64,000 nt of DNA from Io17-Chloro-G2 sp963663135 (GTDB lineage Bacteria; Chloroflexota; Dehalococcoidia; Lucifugimonadales; UBA3495), in assembly GCA_963663135.2 (NCBI GenBank), contig CAXXRM010000005.1, positions 1,984,001 through 2,048,000 on the forward strand, in the 5' to 3' direction. A program made the translations under genes and the position numbers. The notes below the pieces were generated by a model that was given only the letters and a program-made list of their open reading frames with translations, was not told the DNA's origin and did not search any database. Shown piece by piece: positions 53,509 to 62,245 of this stretch; within the stretch, counting starts at the first letter, position 1; every line of letters starts with the position of its first letter.

Positions 53509-55986
53509 TTAACCGAGTACTAGGTTGACCAAGCGGCCCGGGACATAAATGGTTTTGGCGACCGCTTTACCCTGGGTGTAGCTTTGAACCCGGGGGCTGG
53601 TCAGCGCCTGGGCCTGGGCTGCGGCTTCGTCAATGTCCGCCGGCACGTTCAACCGGTCTCTAACTTTGCCGTTGACCTGGACCACCAGCGTAATCATGTC
53701 GTTGGCGGCAAGCCCCTCGTCCCAAGCCGGAAAACTCTGCTGGTGGATGCTGTAGGGCAACCCCTTCCTCTCCCAAAGCTCTTCGGTGAAATGCGGAGCC
53801 ATCGGCGCCAGCAGCAGCAGGAAATTCTCTGCGCACTGCCTCCAGGTCTCCGGGTCCACGCTGGAATCGGCCCAGACCCGGTTCAGGTGATTGGAAAACT
53901 CCATCAACGCGGCAATGGCGGTGTTGAACTTGAACTGGTCGAGATCGTTGTAACATTTGCGAATGGTCTGGTGCAGGACCCGTTGGGTCTGACGCACAGA
54001 TTCCGGGTCCAGGGTTCCTGCATCCAGGCGGGATGGGTCCCGTTCCACCAGGTCCCAAACCCGGTTGAGCCAGCGGGCGGTGCCGATGATTCCCACGTCG
54101 CTCCAGGGCCCGCCCTGGTCCCAGGGGCCGATGAACATGAGGAAGCACCGAACGGCGTCGGCGCCCAGTTGGCCCACGACCTCGTCGGGATTGACCACAT
54201 TGCCCCGGCTCTTGCTCATCTTTTCGTGGTCTTCCCCAAGGATCACACCCTGGTTATACAGACGCAAAAAGGGCTCGTCGAAGTCCAAGACGCCCATGTC
54301 ATGGAGCGCCTTGACGAAAAACCGGGAGTAGAGCAGGTGCATCACGGCGTGTTCGGCCCCGCCGGTGTATTGGTCGACCGGCATCCACCGGCGCGCCAAG
54401 TCAGGGTCAAAGGGCCCCTCATCGTAGTTTGGGTCCAAGTAGCGCAGCATATACCACGATGAATCGAAGAAGGTGTCCATCGTGTCGGTCTCGCGGCGGG
54501 CCGGTCCGTTGCATTGGGGACAGGTGGTGTTCACGAAATCGGCATTGGCAGCCAACGGTGATTCCCCGGTTGGTTTGAACTCTGCGTCAGGCGGCAGAAG
54601 CACGGGCAGGGTGTCCTCGGGCACGGGGACGATGCCGCACTCGGCGCAGTACACCATTGGTATGGGCGTCCCCCAGTAACGCTGCCGGGAGATTATCCAG
54701 TCCCGCACCCGGTAAGAAACCGTGCGCCGTCCCCATCCGTTCTTTTCGATGTCGTCGGCGATGGCCTGCTTACCCTCCTCGTCGGTCATCCCTTCGTACT
54801 TTCCCGAGTTGGTCATGAAGCCGTCGTCCAGATAGGCTTCGGTCAAATCGCTGCCGTCCCAGGTGATTGGAGCGATGACAATCCGGACCGGCAGCCCGTA
54901 CTTCTTGGCAAACGCAAAGTCCCTGGAGTCGTGCGCCGGCACACCCATCACGGCGCCGGAGCCGTATCCCATGAGCACGTAGTCGCCGGTGTAAATCGGC
55001 ACCCGCTCCCCGTTCAGCGGGTTGACCGCGTAGGAGCCAAGCGGCACTCCCGTCTTTTCTGTTTCGGTAGACAGCCGCTCGATCTCAGAGGCCCGCCTCG
55101 CCTGCTCGATATAATCGGCGACCGCGGCGCGTTGGTCGCCGGCGGTCAGCTGTTCCACCAGTGGGTGTTCCGGAGCGAGCACGATAAACGTTACGCCAAA
55201 AACAGTGTCTATGCGGGTGGTAAAGGTGTTGAGTTCCTTTGTTTCCAGGCCGTACTCCTTAATATCAAAGCTTATTTCGACGCCCTCGCTGCGGCCAATC
55301 CAATTGGTCTGCATGGTGAGGATTTTTTCCGGCCAGTCCTCCAATCCCTGGAAATCCAGGAGCCGGTCGGCAAATTCGGTGATGCGCAGGAACCATTGCT
55401 CCAGGTCGCGGCGAGTGATTGTGGCCCCGCACCTTTCACAGGCGCCGTTTAACACCTGCTCGTTGGCCAGAACCGTCTGGCAGGAGGGGCACCAGACCAC
55501 CGGAGCCCGCCCCCGGTAGGCCAGTCCCGCTTTGTAGAACTGGAGGAACAGCCATTGGTTCCACCGATAAAACTCAGGCAAGCAGCAGACAATTTCCCGT
55601 TCCCAATCGTAAACGGCTCCTATGGAACGCAGCTGCCGGCGCATGTTGGCGATGTTGTCCATGGTCCAAGTGTGGGGATGGATGCCCCGGCTGATAGCGG
55701 CGTTTTCGGCCGGCAGTCCAAAGGCGTCAAACCCGATTGGGTGAAGCACGTTGTACCCCTGCATACGCCGGAACCGGGCGTGGCAGTCCGCGGGGGCCAT
55801 GGCGTACCAGTGCCCGATGTGGAGGTCCCCCGACGGATAGGGGTACATGGTCATTTCGTACCACTTGGGCCGGGGGTCTTCGTTGTCGACTCGGTGGATT
55901 CCGTCCTTCTCCCAACGCTCCTGCCATTTCCGGTCTATGGCGGCGGGATCGTAGCGAAGCTCCACCGGGCGGGGGTTGCTGGTCAT
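53509..55986 (-). CDS. leuS: Leucyl-tRNA synthetase
   Basis: 825 residues. Class I signature HIGH appears as DLHIGHW (56-59) and KMSKS as EKMSKSRGNVV (about 587-591). The CP1 editing domain is present, as shown by the TTRIDT region (FTTRIDTVFGVTFIVLAPEHP). A zinc-site-like region (CPSCQTVLANEQVLNGACERCG) lies before it. The C-terminal domain ends with KVRDRLNVPADIDEAAAQ and KTIYVPGRLVNLVLG. It is of normal bacterial length and intact. No T-box is visible in the roughly 60-bp leader. Confidence 0.97.
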   Translation of the reverse strand: MTSNPRPVELRYDPAAIDRKWQERWEKDGIHRVDNEDPRPKWYEMTMYPYPSGDLHIGHWYAMAPADCHARFRRMQGYNVLHPIGFDAFGLPAENAAISRGIHPHTWTMDNIANMRRQLRSIGAVYDWEREIVCCLPEFYRWNQWLFLQFYKAGLAYRGRAPVVWCPSCQTVLANEQVLNGACERCGATITRRDLEQWFLRITEFADRLLDFQGLEDWPEKILTMQTNWIGRSEGVEISFDIKEYGLETKELNTFTTRIDTVFGVTFIVLAPEHPLVEQLTAGDQRAAVADYIEQARRASEIERLSTETEKTGVPLGSYAVNPLNGERVPIYTGDYVLMGYGSGAVMGVPAHDSRDFAFAKKYGLPVRIVIAPITWDGSDLTEAYLDDGFMTNSGKYEGMTDEEGKQAIADDIEKNGWGRRTVSYRVRDWIISRQRYWGTPIPMVYCAECGIVPVPEDTLPVLLPPDAEFKPTGESPLAANADFVNTTCPQCNGPARRETDTMDTFFDSSWYMLRYLDPNYDEGPFDPDLARRWMPVDQYTGGAEHAVMHLLYSRFFVKALHDMGVLDFDEPFLRLYNQGVILGEDHEKMSKSRGNVVNPDEVVGQLGADAVRCFLMFIGPWDQGGPWSDVGIIGTARWLNRVWDLVERDPSRLDAGTLDPESVRQTQRVLHQTIRKCYNDLDQFKFNTAIAALMEFSNHLNRVWADSSVDPETWRQCAENFLLLLAPMAPHFTEELWERKGLPYSIHQQSFPAWDEGLAANDMITLVVQVNGKVRDRLNVPADIDEAAAQAQALTSPRVQSYTQGKAVAKTIYVPGRLVNLVLG

Positions 55987-56227
55987 GGCCGGTCTCCAAT
56001 CCTCAGTTTAGGCACAGTTTGGCTTCGGCATGGTCGAAAGCCGTAACTGCCGAACATCTTAGCATACGCCCATCCCGATCCTTGGGCGCAACCTCTGTGC
56101 AACCGCGCCGGGGGGGCTTTCCATTGTCTCCCGTTATCCCGGCCGCGGCGAGTCCCGCGATCTTGGAATGCGATAGCCCTGCGGGTCCCCAACAGGGCCA
56201 TCGCACGCGAGGATTGGGCAATTGTTT
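55987..56227. other. Spacer upstream of leuS
   Basis: 241 bp. No gene, RNA or terminator was recognised. Confidence 0.4.
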
Positions 56228-56548
56228 TCATCCCTGCCAGAAGGCGGGAGCGGGATAGCGCCAGGACCAGGGGACGAGGGAGCGAAGGAGGTCTTCGCGG
56301 TCGGGGAGGATGTCTTTGACGCGGCACCTCTCGAGGTATTTGTGGACCGCCATGAAGGATGGGAGCCGGAAGCCGGCGGAGGCCACCCGCTGGATAAAGG
56401 CATGGGGCTGGGGCGGCGGTTGGCCGCCGGCGCGGACCGCCAACGATTGGAGGCAGAAATCCCCGGCCAACCGGCGGAGCCGGACGACGGCAAGTTCCGG
56501 GGCCAGGATTCGCTGGAGGGCGCGGACGCGGGCTCTGAGGGCACGCAT
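56228..56548 (-). CDS. Unknown small protein, partner of an HTH gene
   Basis: 106 residues. It starts with a basic amphipathic helix (MRALRARVRALQRIL), then VVRLRRLAGDFCLQSLAV, and has a conserved-looking C-terminal block FRLPSFMAVHKYLERCRVKDILPDREDLLRSLVPW. I recall similar short proteins without assigned function near phage-like HTH genes in Chloroflexota genomes. It is 60 bp downstream of the HTH gene on the same strand. Nothing is broken in it. Confidence 0.55.
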   Translation of the reverse strand: MRALRARVRALQRILAPELAVVRLRRLAGDFCLQSLAVRAGGQPPPQPHAFIQRVASAGFRLPSFMAVHKYLERCRVKDILPDREDLLRSLVPWSWRYPAPAFWQG

Positions 56549-56608
56549 AAGACAATCACCTCATTTACTTGATGGAGTATTGGGCGTTCCAGAGTGCAAC
56601 GGCGTCTT

Positions 56609-57109
56609 CTACTTGACGGGGTGTTGGGCGTTGGAGAGTGCAAGGTCGTCTTCGAGGTCCTGGATATCCTTTTTGAGTTTCCCGGTCTCGCAAACCCGGA
56701 CGGCGAAAGACATGGCGTAGCGGGCGGCCCGTAGGCGGATAGCCTTATCTGGGTCGTCCATGGCTTGTGACAGGACGGAGACACTACGGAGCATGAGTCC
56801 CTGGAGTTCCAGGCGCGCGAGTTCGGCGGACTCTTGGCGGAGGCGGGTCAGTTCGCCGCGGAAGTCGTCGTCATCAAGCCAGCGGCGCAGAGTTCTCTCG
56901 GCGAATCCGGATATGCGGGCGGCCTGGGCCAAAGAAGGGGCGGAGGCCATGATGGGCAAGACGGCCTGTTGGCGGTGGGGGAGGTTGGAATTTTCAATCC
57001 GCCGGACATTTCCGGACATTTCCGGACATTTCGCCCCGGTGTGGGATTTGCGAGACGACGGGTTGCCAGGAGGATGGGACCGTTGGGGGTTGGCACGATT
57101 TTTGGTCAT
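56609..57109 (-). CDS. HTH protein, phage terminase-small-subunit-like
   Basis: 166 residues from ATG 57109; no strong SD. The N-terminal 50 residues are basic and low in complexity. Residues 56-90 (MASAPSLAQAARISGFAERTLRRWLDDDDFRGEL) form a helix-turn-helix followed by a long helix (TRLRQESAELARLELQGLMLRSV), the pattern of terminase small subunits and related phage HTH proteins. The C-terminus has a coiled-coil-like KKDIQDLEDDLALSN. No large terminase is nearby, so it is probably a stand-alone cassette gene. It contains three exact 10-bp repeats (57003-57032) within the basic segment. Confidence 0.6.
   Translation of the reverse strand: MTKNRANPQRSHPPGNPSSRKSHTGAKCPEMSGNVRRIENSNLPHRQQAVLPIMASAPSLAQAARISGFAERTLRRWLDDDDFRGELTRLRQESAELARLELQGLMLRSVSVLSQAMDDPDKAIRLRAARYAMSFAVRVCETGKLKKDIQDLEDDLALSNAQHPVK
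57003..57032. repeat. Three exact 10-bp tandem repeats within a coding region
   Basis: CCGGACATTT is repeated three times head to tail. It encodes K-C-P-E-M-S-G-N-V-R in the HTH gene. Since 10 is not a multiple of 3, gain or loss of a unit would shift the frame. Confidence 0.9.
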
Positions 57110-57287
57110 CAGGGGCCATGTTGCCTCAGTGGCATGGTTAAATTTTGTTTGCGTCCTTTCACATGCTTCGGGCGGCAAGCTTCGGGATGGACGGCGGGAC
57201 GTTGTTCCGGGCAGGTGTAATGGTAGGGAGTGGTTTCGCGGATTGGGAAGCGGCAAGTGTCAGACGGGGGGCGGAGGGGCGGTTTCA

Positions 57288-57316
57288 ACGCCGAGAGCGC
57301 GGAGAGAGCGCGGAGG
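57288..57316. repeat. GAGxGCGGAGAG dispersed-repeat relic
   Basis: CGCCGAGAGCGCGGAGAGAG continues with GCGCGGAGG and then six T residues. It resembles the GAGG-rich repeat at 49575-49601 and sits just downstream of the SDR operon. Confidence 0.45.
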
Positions 57317-57343
57317 TTTTTTGTGTGGGGACCGGCCCCGCCA

Positions 57344-58123
57344 TCATGGATGGGCGTTGAGGCCACCGTCCACGTAAACCGGCTGGCCGGTGGAGTAATC
57401 GCAGGACTCCGAGCAAAGGTAGACCAACAACGGCCCGATATCCCGCGGGTGACCCTTGCGGCGCAGGGGCGTGTACCTCACCAACAGTTCCCGCTGTTGG
57501 TCCTCCGGGGGAAGGTCTTCCGTCGAGAACCAACCGGTCCCCAAGGCGTTCACTCTTATATTGGACCTGCCCCACTCGACCGCCATAGACCTGGTCAGGG
57601 AAAGCAGGGCTGCCTGGCTCGCGGCGAACGCGGACCCGTTGATCATTCCGCGTTCGGCCAACTCGGAGATCAGGTTGACGATGCGGCCATAACCCTGCTC
57701 CACCATTCGGCTGCCCACCGCCTGGCACAATAGGAAGGTGGCTTTGGCATTCCTGGAATGCACCTCGTCCCACTCGTCGGGAGAGATTTCGGTCATGGGC
57801 CGCGCCAGCATACTGCGGGCGTCATTGACCAGGATGTCCACGCGGCTGAAGTGGGAGTCGAACGCTTCCATGGCCCGCCGCACGCCTCCGGGGTCTGCCA
57901 AGGAAACGGCGATCCCGCGGCTCTTGTCACCGGACCGCTCGGAGTCAGGGCCACGTTCCAACGCATTCAGCACCTGCTCTAAGCGTTCGGGCGTCCTGGC
58001 GATAACAAAAACAGAGGCTCCGGCTTCGATCAGGTATTGAGCCAGAAATGGGGCTTCATCGCCGCCGGTAGTAGAAAGGACAGCTACTTTGCCGGCCAAG
58101 CTGAACTCGGGCAAGACGGGCAC
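57344..58123 (-). CDS. SDR-family protein with substituted active site
   Basis: 259 residues from GTG 58123 (GGAGG overlapping the upstream stop). The Rossmann N-terminus reads VAVLSTTGGDEAPFLAQYLIEAGASVFVIAR, where the usual TGxxxGxG is altered (TTGGDEAPF). The catalytic YxxxK is replaced by FAASQ (SAFAASQAALLSLTRSMAVEW), so both Tyr and Lys are missing. The rest of the fold (LVNDARS, VNALGTGWFSTE) is intact. It may be a non-catalytic partner of the SDR encoded directly upstream, with which it is co-transcribed (spacing 3 bp). Confidence 0.82.
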   Translation of the reverse strand: MPVLPEFSLAGKVAVLSTTGGDEAPFLAQYLIEAGASVFVIARTPERLEQVLNALERGPDSERSGDKSRGIAVSLADPGGVRRAMEAFDSHFSRVDILVNDARSMLARPMTEISPDEWDEVHSRNAKATFLLCQAVGSRMVEQGYGRIVNLISELAERGMINGSAFAASQAALLSLTRSMAVEWGRSNIRVNALGTGWFSTEDLPPEDQQRELLVRYTPLRRKGHPRDIGPLLVYLCSESCDYSTGQPVYVDGGLNAHP

Positions 58124-58126
58124 GTT

Positions 58127-58936
58127 CTAAACCTCCAATGGGACCACGGGGTCGTGTCCCGTAGGAGCGATTCCCCCGGCCAACCCGCCGCCATCCGCGA
58201 TGAACATTTCCCCCGTCATGTAGTCCGATGCGTTGGAAGCCAGGAACACCGCCAATGGGCCAACATCCTCGGGCTTGCCCAGCTTGCCGATGGGCAGCAG
58301 ATCGCCGGACCGGGGTACCGTGTTGCCCATGGACTCATCCGCGCTTTCGGTGGGGATATAACCCGGTACCAAGGTGTTTGCGGTAATGCCGTATCGGGCC
58401 AGGTTGAAAGACAACACCCGGGTAAGTTGGATCATGCCTCCCTTGCTGCAACAATACATGTAGATGTCCCGCCCTCCCCGCAGGCCGAATCCCGACGCGA
58501 CGTTAATGATTTTTCCCTTGCCCCGCTCGGCCATTGAACGTGAGGCAGATCGAGCGCAATAGAACGCTCCGGTCAAGCTCACGTTCATTTCGAAATTCCA
58601 CTCGTCGTCGGTGATTTCCCAAAGTGGCTTTCGCACATTTTCCTGCACGGCCCCGGCGTTGTTGATCAAAACGTCGATGCGCCCGAACTTTTCCAGAGCG
58701 GTCTCCATCAGCCGGTCCACCTGTCCGGAGTCTGTGACGTCGGTAGACACCGCCAAAGCGTCCTGTCCCAACGCTGTCACCTCCGCGGCGGCGGCGTCAA
58801 TGGGAGCCTGCCTGCGCCCGGCGGCACAAATACTAGCGCCAGCGCGGGCCATGGCCCGGACCATAGCCAAGCCCAACCCCGTCCCGCCTCCGGTGATCAC
58901 CACCACTTTGTCTTCCATACTAAGGGTTTCCAGCAT
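58127..58936 (-). CDS. Short-chain dehydrogenase/reductase
   Basis: 269 residues. The glycine motif is TGGGTGLGLAMV (about 15-26), NNAG is at about 92-95, and the active site is Tyr-x-x-x-Lys in IYMYCCSKGGMI with Ser in NVASGFG. The C-terminus TGEMFIADGGGLAGG is typical. It oxidises or reduces an alcohol/ketone with NAD(P). The substrate is unknown. It is the upstream member of a two-gene SDR operon. Confidence 0.92.
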   Translation of the reverse strand: MLETLSMEDKVVVITGGGTGLGLAMVRAMARAGASICAAGRRQAPIDAAAAEVTALGQDALAVSTDVTDSGQVDRLMETALEKFGRIDVLINNAGAVQENVRKPLWEITDDEWNFEMNVSLTGAFYCARSASRSMAERGKGKIINVASGFGLRGGRDIYMYCCSKGGMIQLTRVLSFNLARYGITANTLVPGYIPTESADESMGNTVPRSGDLLPIGKLGKPEDVGPLAVFLASNASDYMTGEMFIADGGGLAGGIAPTGHDPVVPLEV

Positions 58937-58987
58937 TTCATTCCTTGGCGACTGCGGTTGTCAACCTGGGTAGGTATCTGGGGGTAT

Positions 58988-59776
58988 CTAGTAAGCGAGG
59001 GACGCGTCCCCCGCCGTCACGGTGACGAGGGAACCATCATTCAGCCTGAGTAGAAGGTTGCCCATGCCGTCGATATCCTCGGCCAATCCGGTGTGGGTTT
59101 CACCGCCGCGCCACGACACCCGAACATTTTGGCCCAGGGTTGTCAGCATCCCCCGCCATTGGTCCATCGGAGATTGTCCTTTCTGCATTTTCAGATACGC
59201 GGAATCCAGATTCAACAGCAATTGGCCCAGGACTTCTTCCAAGGAGACCGGGCGTTCCGCCGCCCGTTCCAGACTCGTCGCCAAGCCCGCGGTTTCTTCA
59301 TTCCCAGCGGGGTCCAGAGCCACGTTCAGGCCAATCCCCAGAACGGCATAGCAAAGAGATTCGCCCTCGATGACGCTTTCGACCAAGATACCCGCTGCCT
59401 TGAGCCCTCCCAGGATTACGTCGTTGGGCCACTTGATTTGCGGGTCGAGGCCGGTGGTCTTGCGGATGGTTTGGATGGTTGCCACTCCTCCGATGATGCT
59501 AAGAAGCGGCAGGTCCTGGAGCGACGGCCGGAAAATCACAGACAGGTAAATGTTCCCCCTTGATGACACCCAATTCCGCCCGAAACGTCCCCGTCCCCGC
59601 TCTTGCACTCCGGCAACAACCACGGTGCCGTCGAGGGCCCCTTCTTTGGCCAGGCGGGCGGCCTCGTCCATAGTGGAGCCCAGAACCGGGTAATACAGGA
59701 CCCGGCGGCCGACCACCCGGGTGAACAGCCCGCGCCTGATGGTTGCCGATACGAAGTTGCTCTTCTGTTGCGTCAT
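58988..59776 (-). CDS. birA: Biotin--[acetyl-CoA-carboxylase] ligase
   Basis: 262 residues from ATG 59776, where homology begins; an upstream frame of 39 codons is unlikely. The biotin-binding loop GRGRFGRNWVS (about 60-70) is present, along with QIKWPNDVILGGLKAAGILVE with the catalytic Lys. The C-terminal SH3-like domain (GNLLLRLNDGSLVTVTAGD) is present. The N-terminal winged-helix repressor domain is absent, so it is a monofunctional ligase that cannot repress biotin genes. It attaches biotin to carboxylase carrier domains. Confidence 0.93.
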   Translation of the reverse strand: MTQQKSNFVSATIRRGLFTRVVGRRVLYYPVLGSTMDEAARLAKEGALDGTVVVAGVQERGRGRFGRNWVSSRGNIYLSVIFRPSLQDLPLLSIIGGVATIQTIRKTTGLDPQIKWPNDVILGGLKAAGILVESVIEGESLCYAVLGIGLNVALDPAGNEETAGLATSLERAAERPVSLEEVLGQLLLNLDSAYLKMQKGQSPMDQWRGMLTTLGQNVRVSWRGGETHTGLAEDIDGMGNLLLRLNDGSLVTVTAGDASLAY

Positions 59777-59946
59777 GCCGCCCAAGAAACCGACACGGGA
59801 TTCAACTGGTTGGGTTGGAGAAGCCCGCGCCGGCCATAGCGGTGTAACTCGCCGCTGCGGGGTTCTTGCAATGTACGCGGCTGACCCAAGCAACCGCGCT
59901 TGGCTCCCCGCCGGCCGGGACTCCCTCCTGCGGTTCCCAGATTCAA

Positions 59947-61263
59947 CTACCAGCCGTGTTCCAGCTTGTCCTGTATGGTACCGGCCAAATCCGCAAGGGG
60001 CAGCCTGGACTGGTGCATCGTGTCCCGGTCACGGATGGTGACACACCGGTCTTCCAGAGTGTCAAAGTCCACCGTGACACAGTAGGGGGTGCCTATTTCG
60101 TCTTGCCGGCGGTATCGACGGCCGATGCTTTGGGCATCGTCGAACTGGGTATTGAAGCGGCGACTTAGGCTAGCGAACACTTCCCGGGCGGTGGGGACCA
60201 GCCGTTCGTTGCGGCTCAGTGGAAGCACTGCTACGGTCACCGGGGCCAGCTTTCGGTGCAGGTGCAGCACCACTCTCACGGTGTCCCTGGCTTGCCCGTC
60301 GCCCGTGGGGGCTTCAGGCTCCTCGTCATAGGAGTCCAGCCAGAACGCCAGGGTTGCCCGGTCCACTCCCCCGGATGGCTCGATAACGTAGGGCACGAAC
60401 CTGCTCTGGGTTGTTTCATCGAAGTAAGACAGGTCCTGGCCGCTGTGGCTGGAATGTTGCACAAGGTCAAAATCAGTGCGGTCGGCAATGCCTTCCAGTT
60501 CGGCCCAACCCCAGGGGAACCGGTATTCGATGTCGTAGCAATCCTTGGCGTAGTGGGCCAACTCATCGGAGCCATGGCGCCGCAGGCGCAGGTTGTCCCG
60601 GCGGATGCCATAGCGGATGTACCACTCAAACCGCTCTTGGACCCACCGGTCCAACCATTCTTCGTCGGTGCCGGGGCTAACGAAGAACTCCACCTCCATC
60701 TGCTCGAATTCCCGCGTACGGAAGGTGAAATTGCCCGGAGTAATCTCGTTGCGGAATGACTTGCCAATCTGGCCGATGCCGAAGGGCAGCTTCTTACGGG
60801 ACGAAGTCAATACGTTGCCAAAGTTCACGAAGATTCCCTGGGCCGTTTCGGGCCTCAAGAACACTTCATGAGCAGTGTCCTCCACCGGCCCCTCGAAGGT
60901 CTTGAACATCAGGTTAAAGACCCTTGAGTCGGTGAACTCTCCGCCGCATTCGGGGCACTTGTCTGCGTCCAAGTCGTCGCTACGGAAACGCCGATGGCAC
61001 GCACGGCACTCAACCAGGGGGTCGGAAAAGTTCTCCACGTGGCCGCTGGCTGTCCAGACCTGGGGATGCATCAGAATGGCGGCGTCCAGCCCCACCATGT
61101 CGTCGCGCTCCCGGATGACAGACTGCCACCAGGCTTCTTTTACGTTTCGCTTAAGCTCGACGCCCAGGGGACCGTAGTCCCACGTCGAGCCAAGGCCGCC
61201 GTAAATTTCACTGCCTTGAAACATGAAACCCCGCCGCTTGGACAGGGACATCATCTTGTCCAT
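59947..61263 (-). CDS. glyQS: Glycyl-tRNA synthetase (single-chain type)
   Basis: 438 residues, the alpha2-type class II enzyme. GSEIYGGLGSTWDYGPLG is the typical start. FRNEITPGNFTFRTREFEQMEVEFF is the motif 2 block. SGGVDRATLAFWLDSY is motif 3. CRACHRRFRSDDLDADKCPECGG is a four-Cys zinc-site insert common to the family. The C-terminal anticodon-binding domain (APVTVAVLPLSRNERLVPTAREVF) ends the protein. It charges tRNA-Gly. It is intact, and its start is the family-typical MDKMMSLSKRRGF. Confidence 0.97.
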   Translation of the reverse strand: MDKMMSLSKRRGFMFQGSEIYGGLGSTWDYGPLGVELKRNVKEAWWQSVIRERDDMVGLDAAILMHPQVWTASGHVENFSDPLVECRACHRRFRSDDLDADKCPECGGEFTDSRVFNLMFKTFEGPVEDTAHEVFLRPETAQGIFVNFGNVLTSSRKKLPFGIGQIGKSFRNEITPGNFTFRTREFEQMEVEFFVSPGTDEEWLDRWVQERFEWYIRYGIRRDNLRLRRHGSDELAHYAKDCYDIEYRFPWGWAELEGIADRTDFDLVQHSSHSGQDLSYFDETTQSRFVPYVIEPSGGVDRATLAFWLDSYDEEPEAPTGDGQARDTVRVVLHLHRKLAPVTVAVLPLSRNERLVPTAREVFASLSRRFNTQFDDAQSIGRRYRRQDEIGTPYCVTVDFDTLEDRCVTIRDRDTMHQSRLPLADLAGTIQDKLEHGW

Positions 61264-61450
61264 TGAGGGATACGGTAGATAACGAACCAGAGGGATTCCT
61301 CCTGATTACGGGGTTCCGGGATACGGTCGTGGGGATGGGTTATAGACGCTTCATTTCAGCCGGCGACGCCGGGTTTGAGAGTATCAATTCCCCCTGCCGA
61401 TGTAAACGAATCCCAGTCAGAGGCGCCTACGGCAATTCGCGGGGGTCGGA

Positions 61451-62245
61451 TCATTCATTTAGAAGTTCCCACTCGGCATGAACGGTGCAAGCCGCAAGCA
61501 ACACCTGCTTTACCGTGATCTTTGCGTCCGACCGATCAAGGTATACCCGGGCTGCTACGGAATGTCCCCGGTAAGAACAATCCACGCTGGGTCCATCGCT
61601 CGCGAAAGCGCTCACAGGGCTATCTTGGAGCGACTTGAAAATCTCAGTTGGAATCTCAAGCAATTGATAACGGTGGGGAACTGCATTCGGACGGCGGAAG
61701 GCCCGAAGCATTACGATGGAATCCACAGCCTCCGTGTAATCCCTGAACAGTTGCAAAGTTCTAGCGCGGCGAGCCCTTGCGGTGCGTACGTCCTGAATCC
61801 ATGCCGCCTCGGTCAACTTGGAGATATGCACTGTCGTGCGGGAAAGGCGTTGGGCCGCAGTTGACTTTAGGGAGAGCCTCCGTTCCCGGCCTTTGCCATC
61901 GTCCAAAGTAAGATCAAGGAATCGCTGTGTCGCCGATTCAGATTTCGAACTAACCCAATCAACCGCTTCACATGCATTACGGAACACGGATTCGAACCCA
62001 GTCAATCCCAATGGTTCGGCGGTGGCGCCGTGATGTACTGACAGCGCTAAACCAAAATATTCTATCCACTCAGGGGTCCCAGACAACCAAGTTGCGACTT
62101 CACCGGTGAGAGCCTTGGGTGGGGAGGATACCGAATCAACCATGAGGGTTACGAAGCGTATTGCCGTCGGAGATAGCCCGTCGATCTTTGCTTTAAGGTT
62201 TTCCAGATCGTTCATACATCGTTCATGCAACGAGCCGTCGCTCAA
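61451..62245 (-). CDS. SmaI-like type II restriction endonuclease
   Basis: 264 residues from ATG 62245, or 254 from ATG 62215. The start overlaps or abuts the methyltransferase stop (62223), so the two form an R-M operon. Blocks RRLSLKSTAAQRLSRTTVHISK and HRYQLLEIPTEIFKSL, with a final VHAEWELL, match the order and residues I recall from SmaI (LK-x2-AA...HVSK, YQLVEIP, VHGVWDF). The LK block after a D/E-rich strand would be the PD-(D/E)XK-type site. By family it could cut CCCGGG, but specificity is inference. It appears intact. Confidence 0.68.
   Translation of the reverse strand: MSDGSLHERCMNDLENLKAKIDGLSPTAIRFVTLMVDSVSSPPKALTGEVATWLSGTPEWIEYFGLALSVHHGATAEPLGLTGFESVFRNACEAVDWVSSKSESATQRFLDLTLDDGKGRERRLSLKSTAAQRLSRTTVHISKLTEAAWIQDVRTARARRARTLQLFRDYTEAVDSIVMLRAFRRPNAVPHRYQLLEIPTEIFKSLQDSPVSAFASDGPSVDCSYRGHSVAARVYLDRSDAKITVKQVLLAACTVHAEWELLNE

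Noticed and set aside
53584..54462. 292-codon plus-strand frame inside leuS
   Set aside because: Complementary frame of leuS; no recognisable product.
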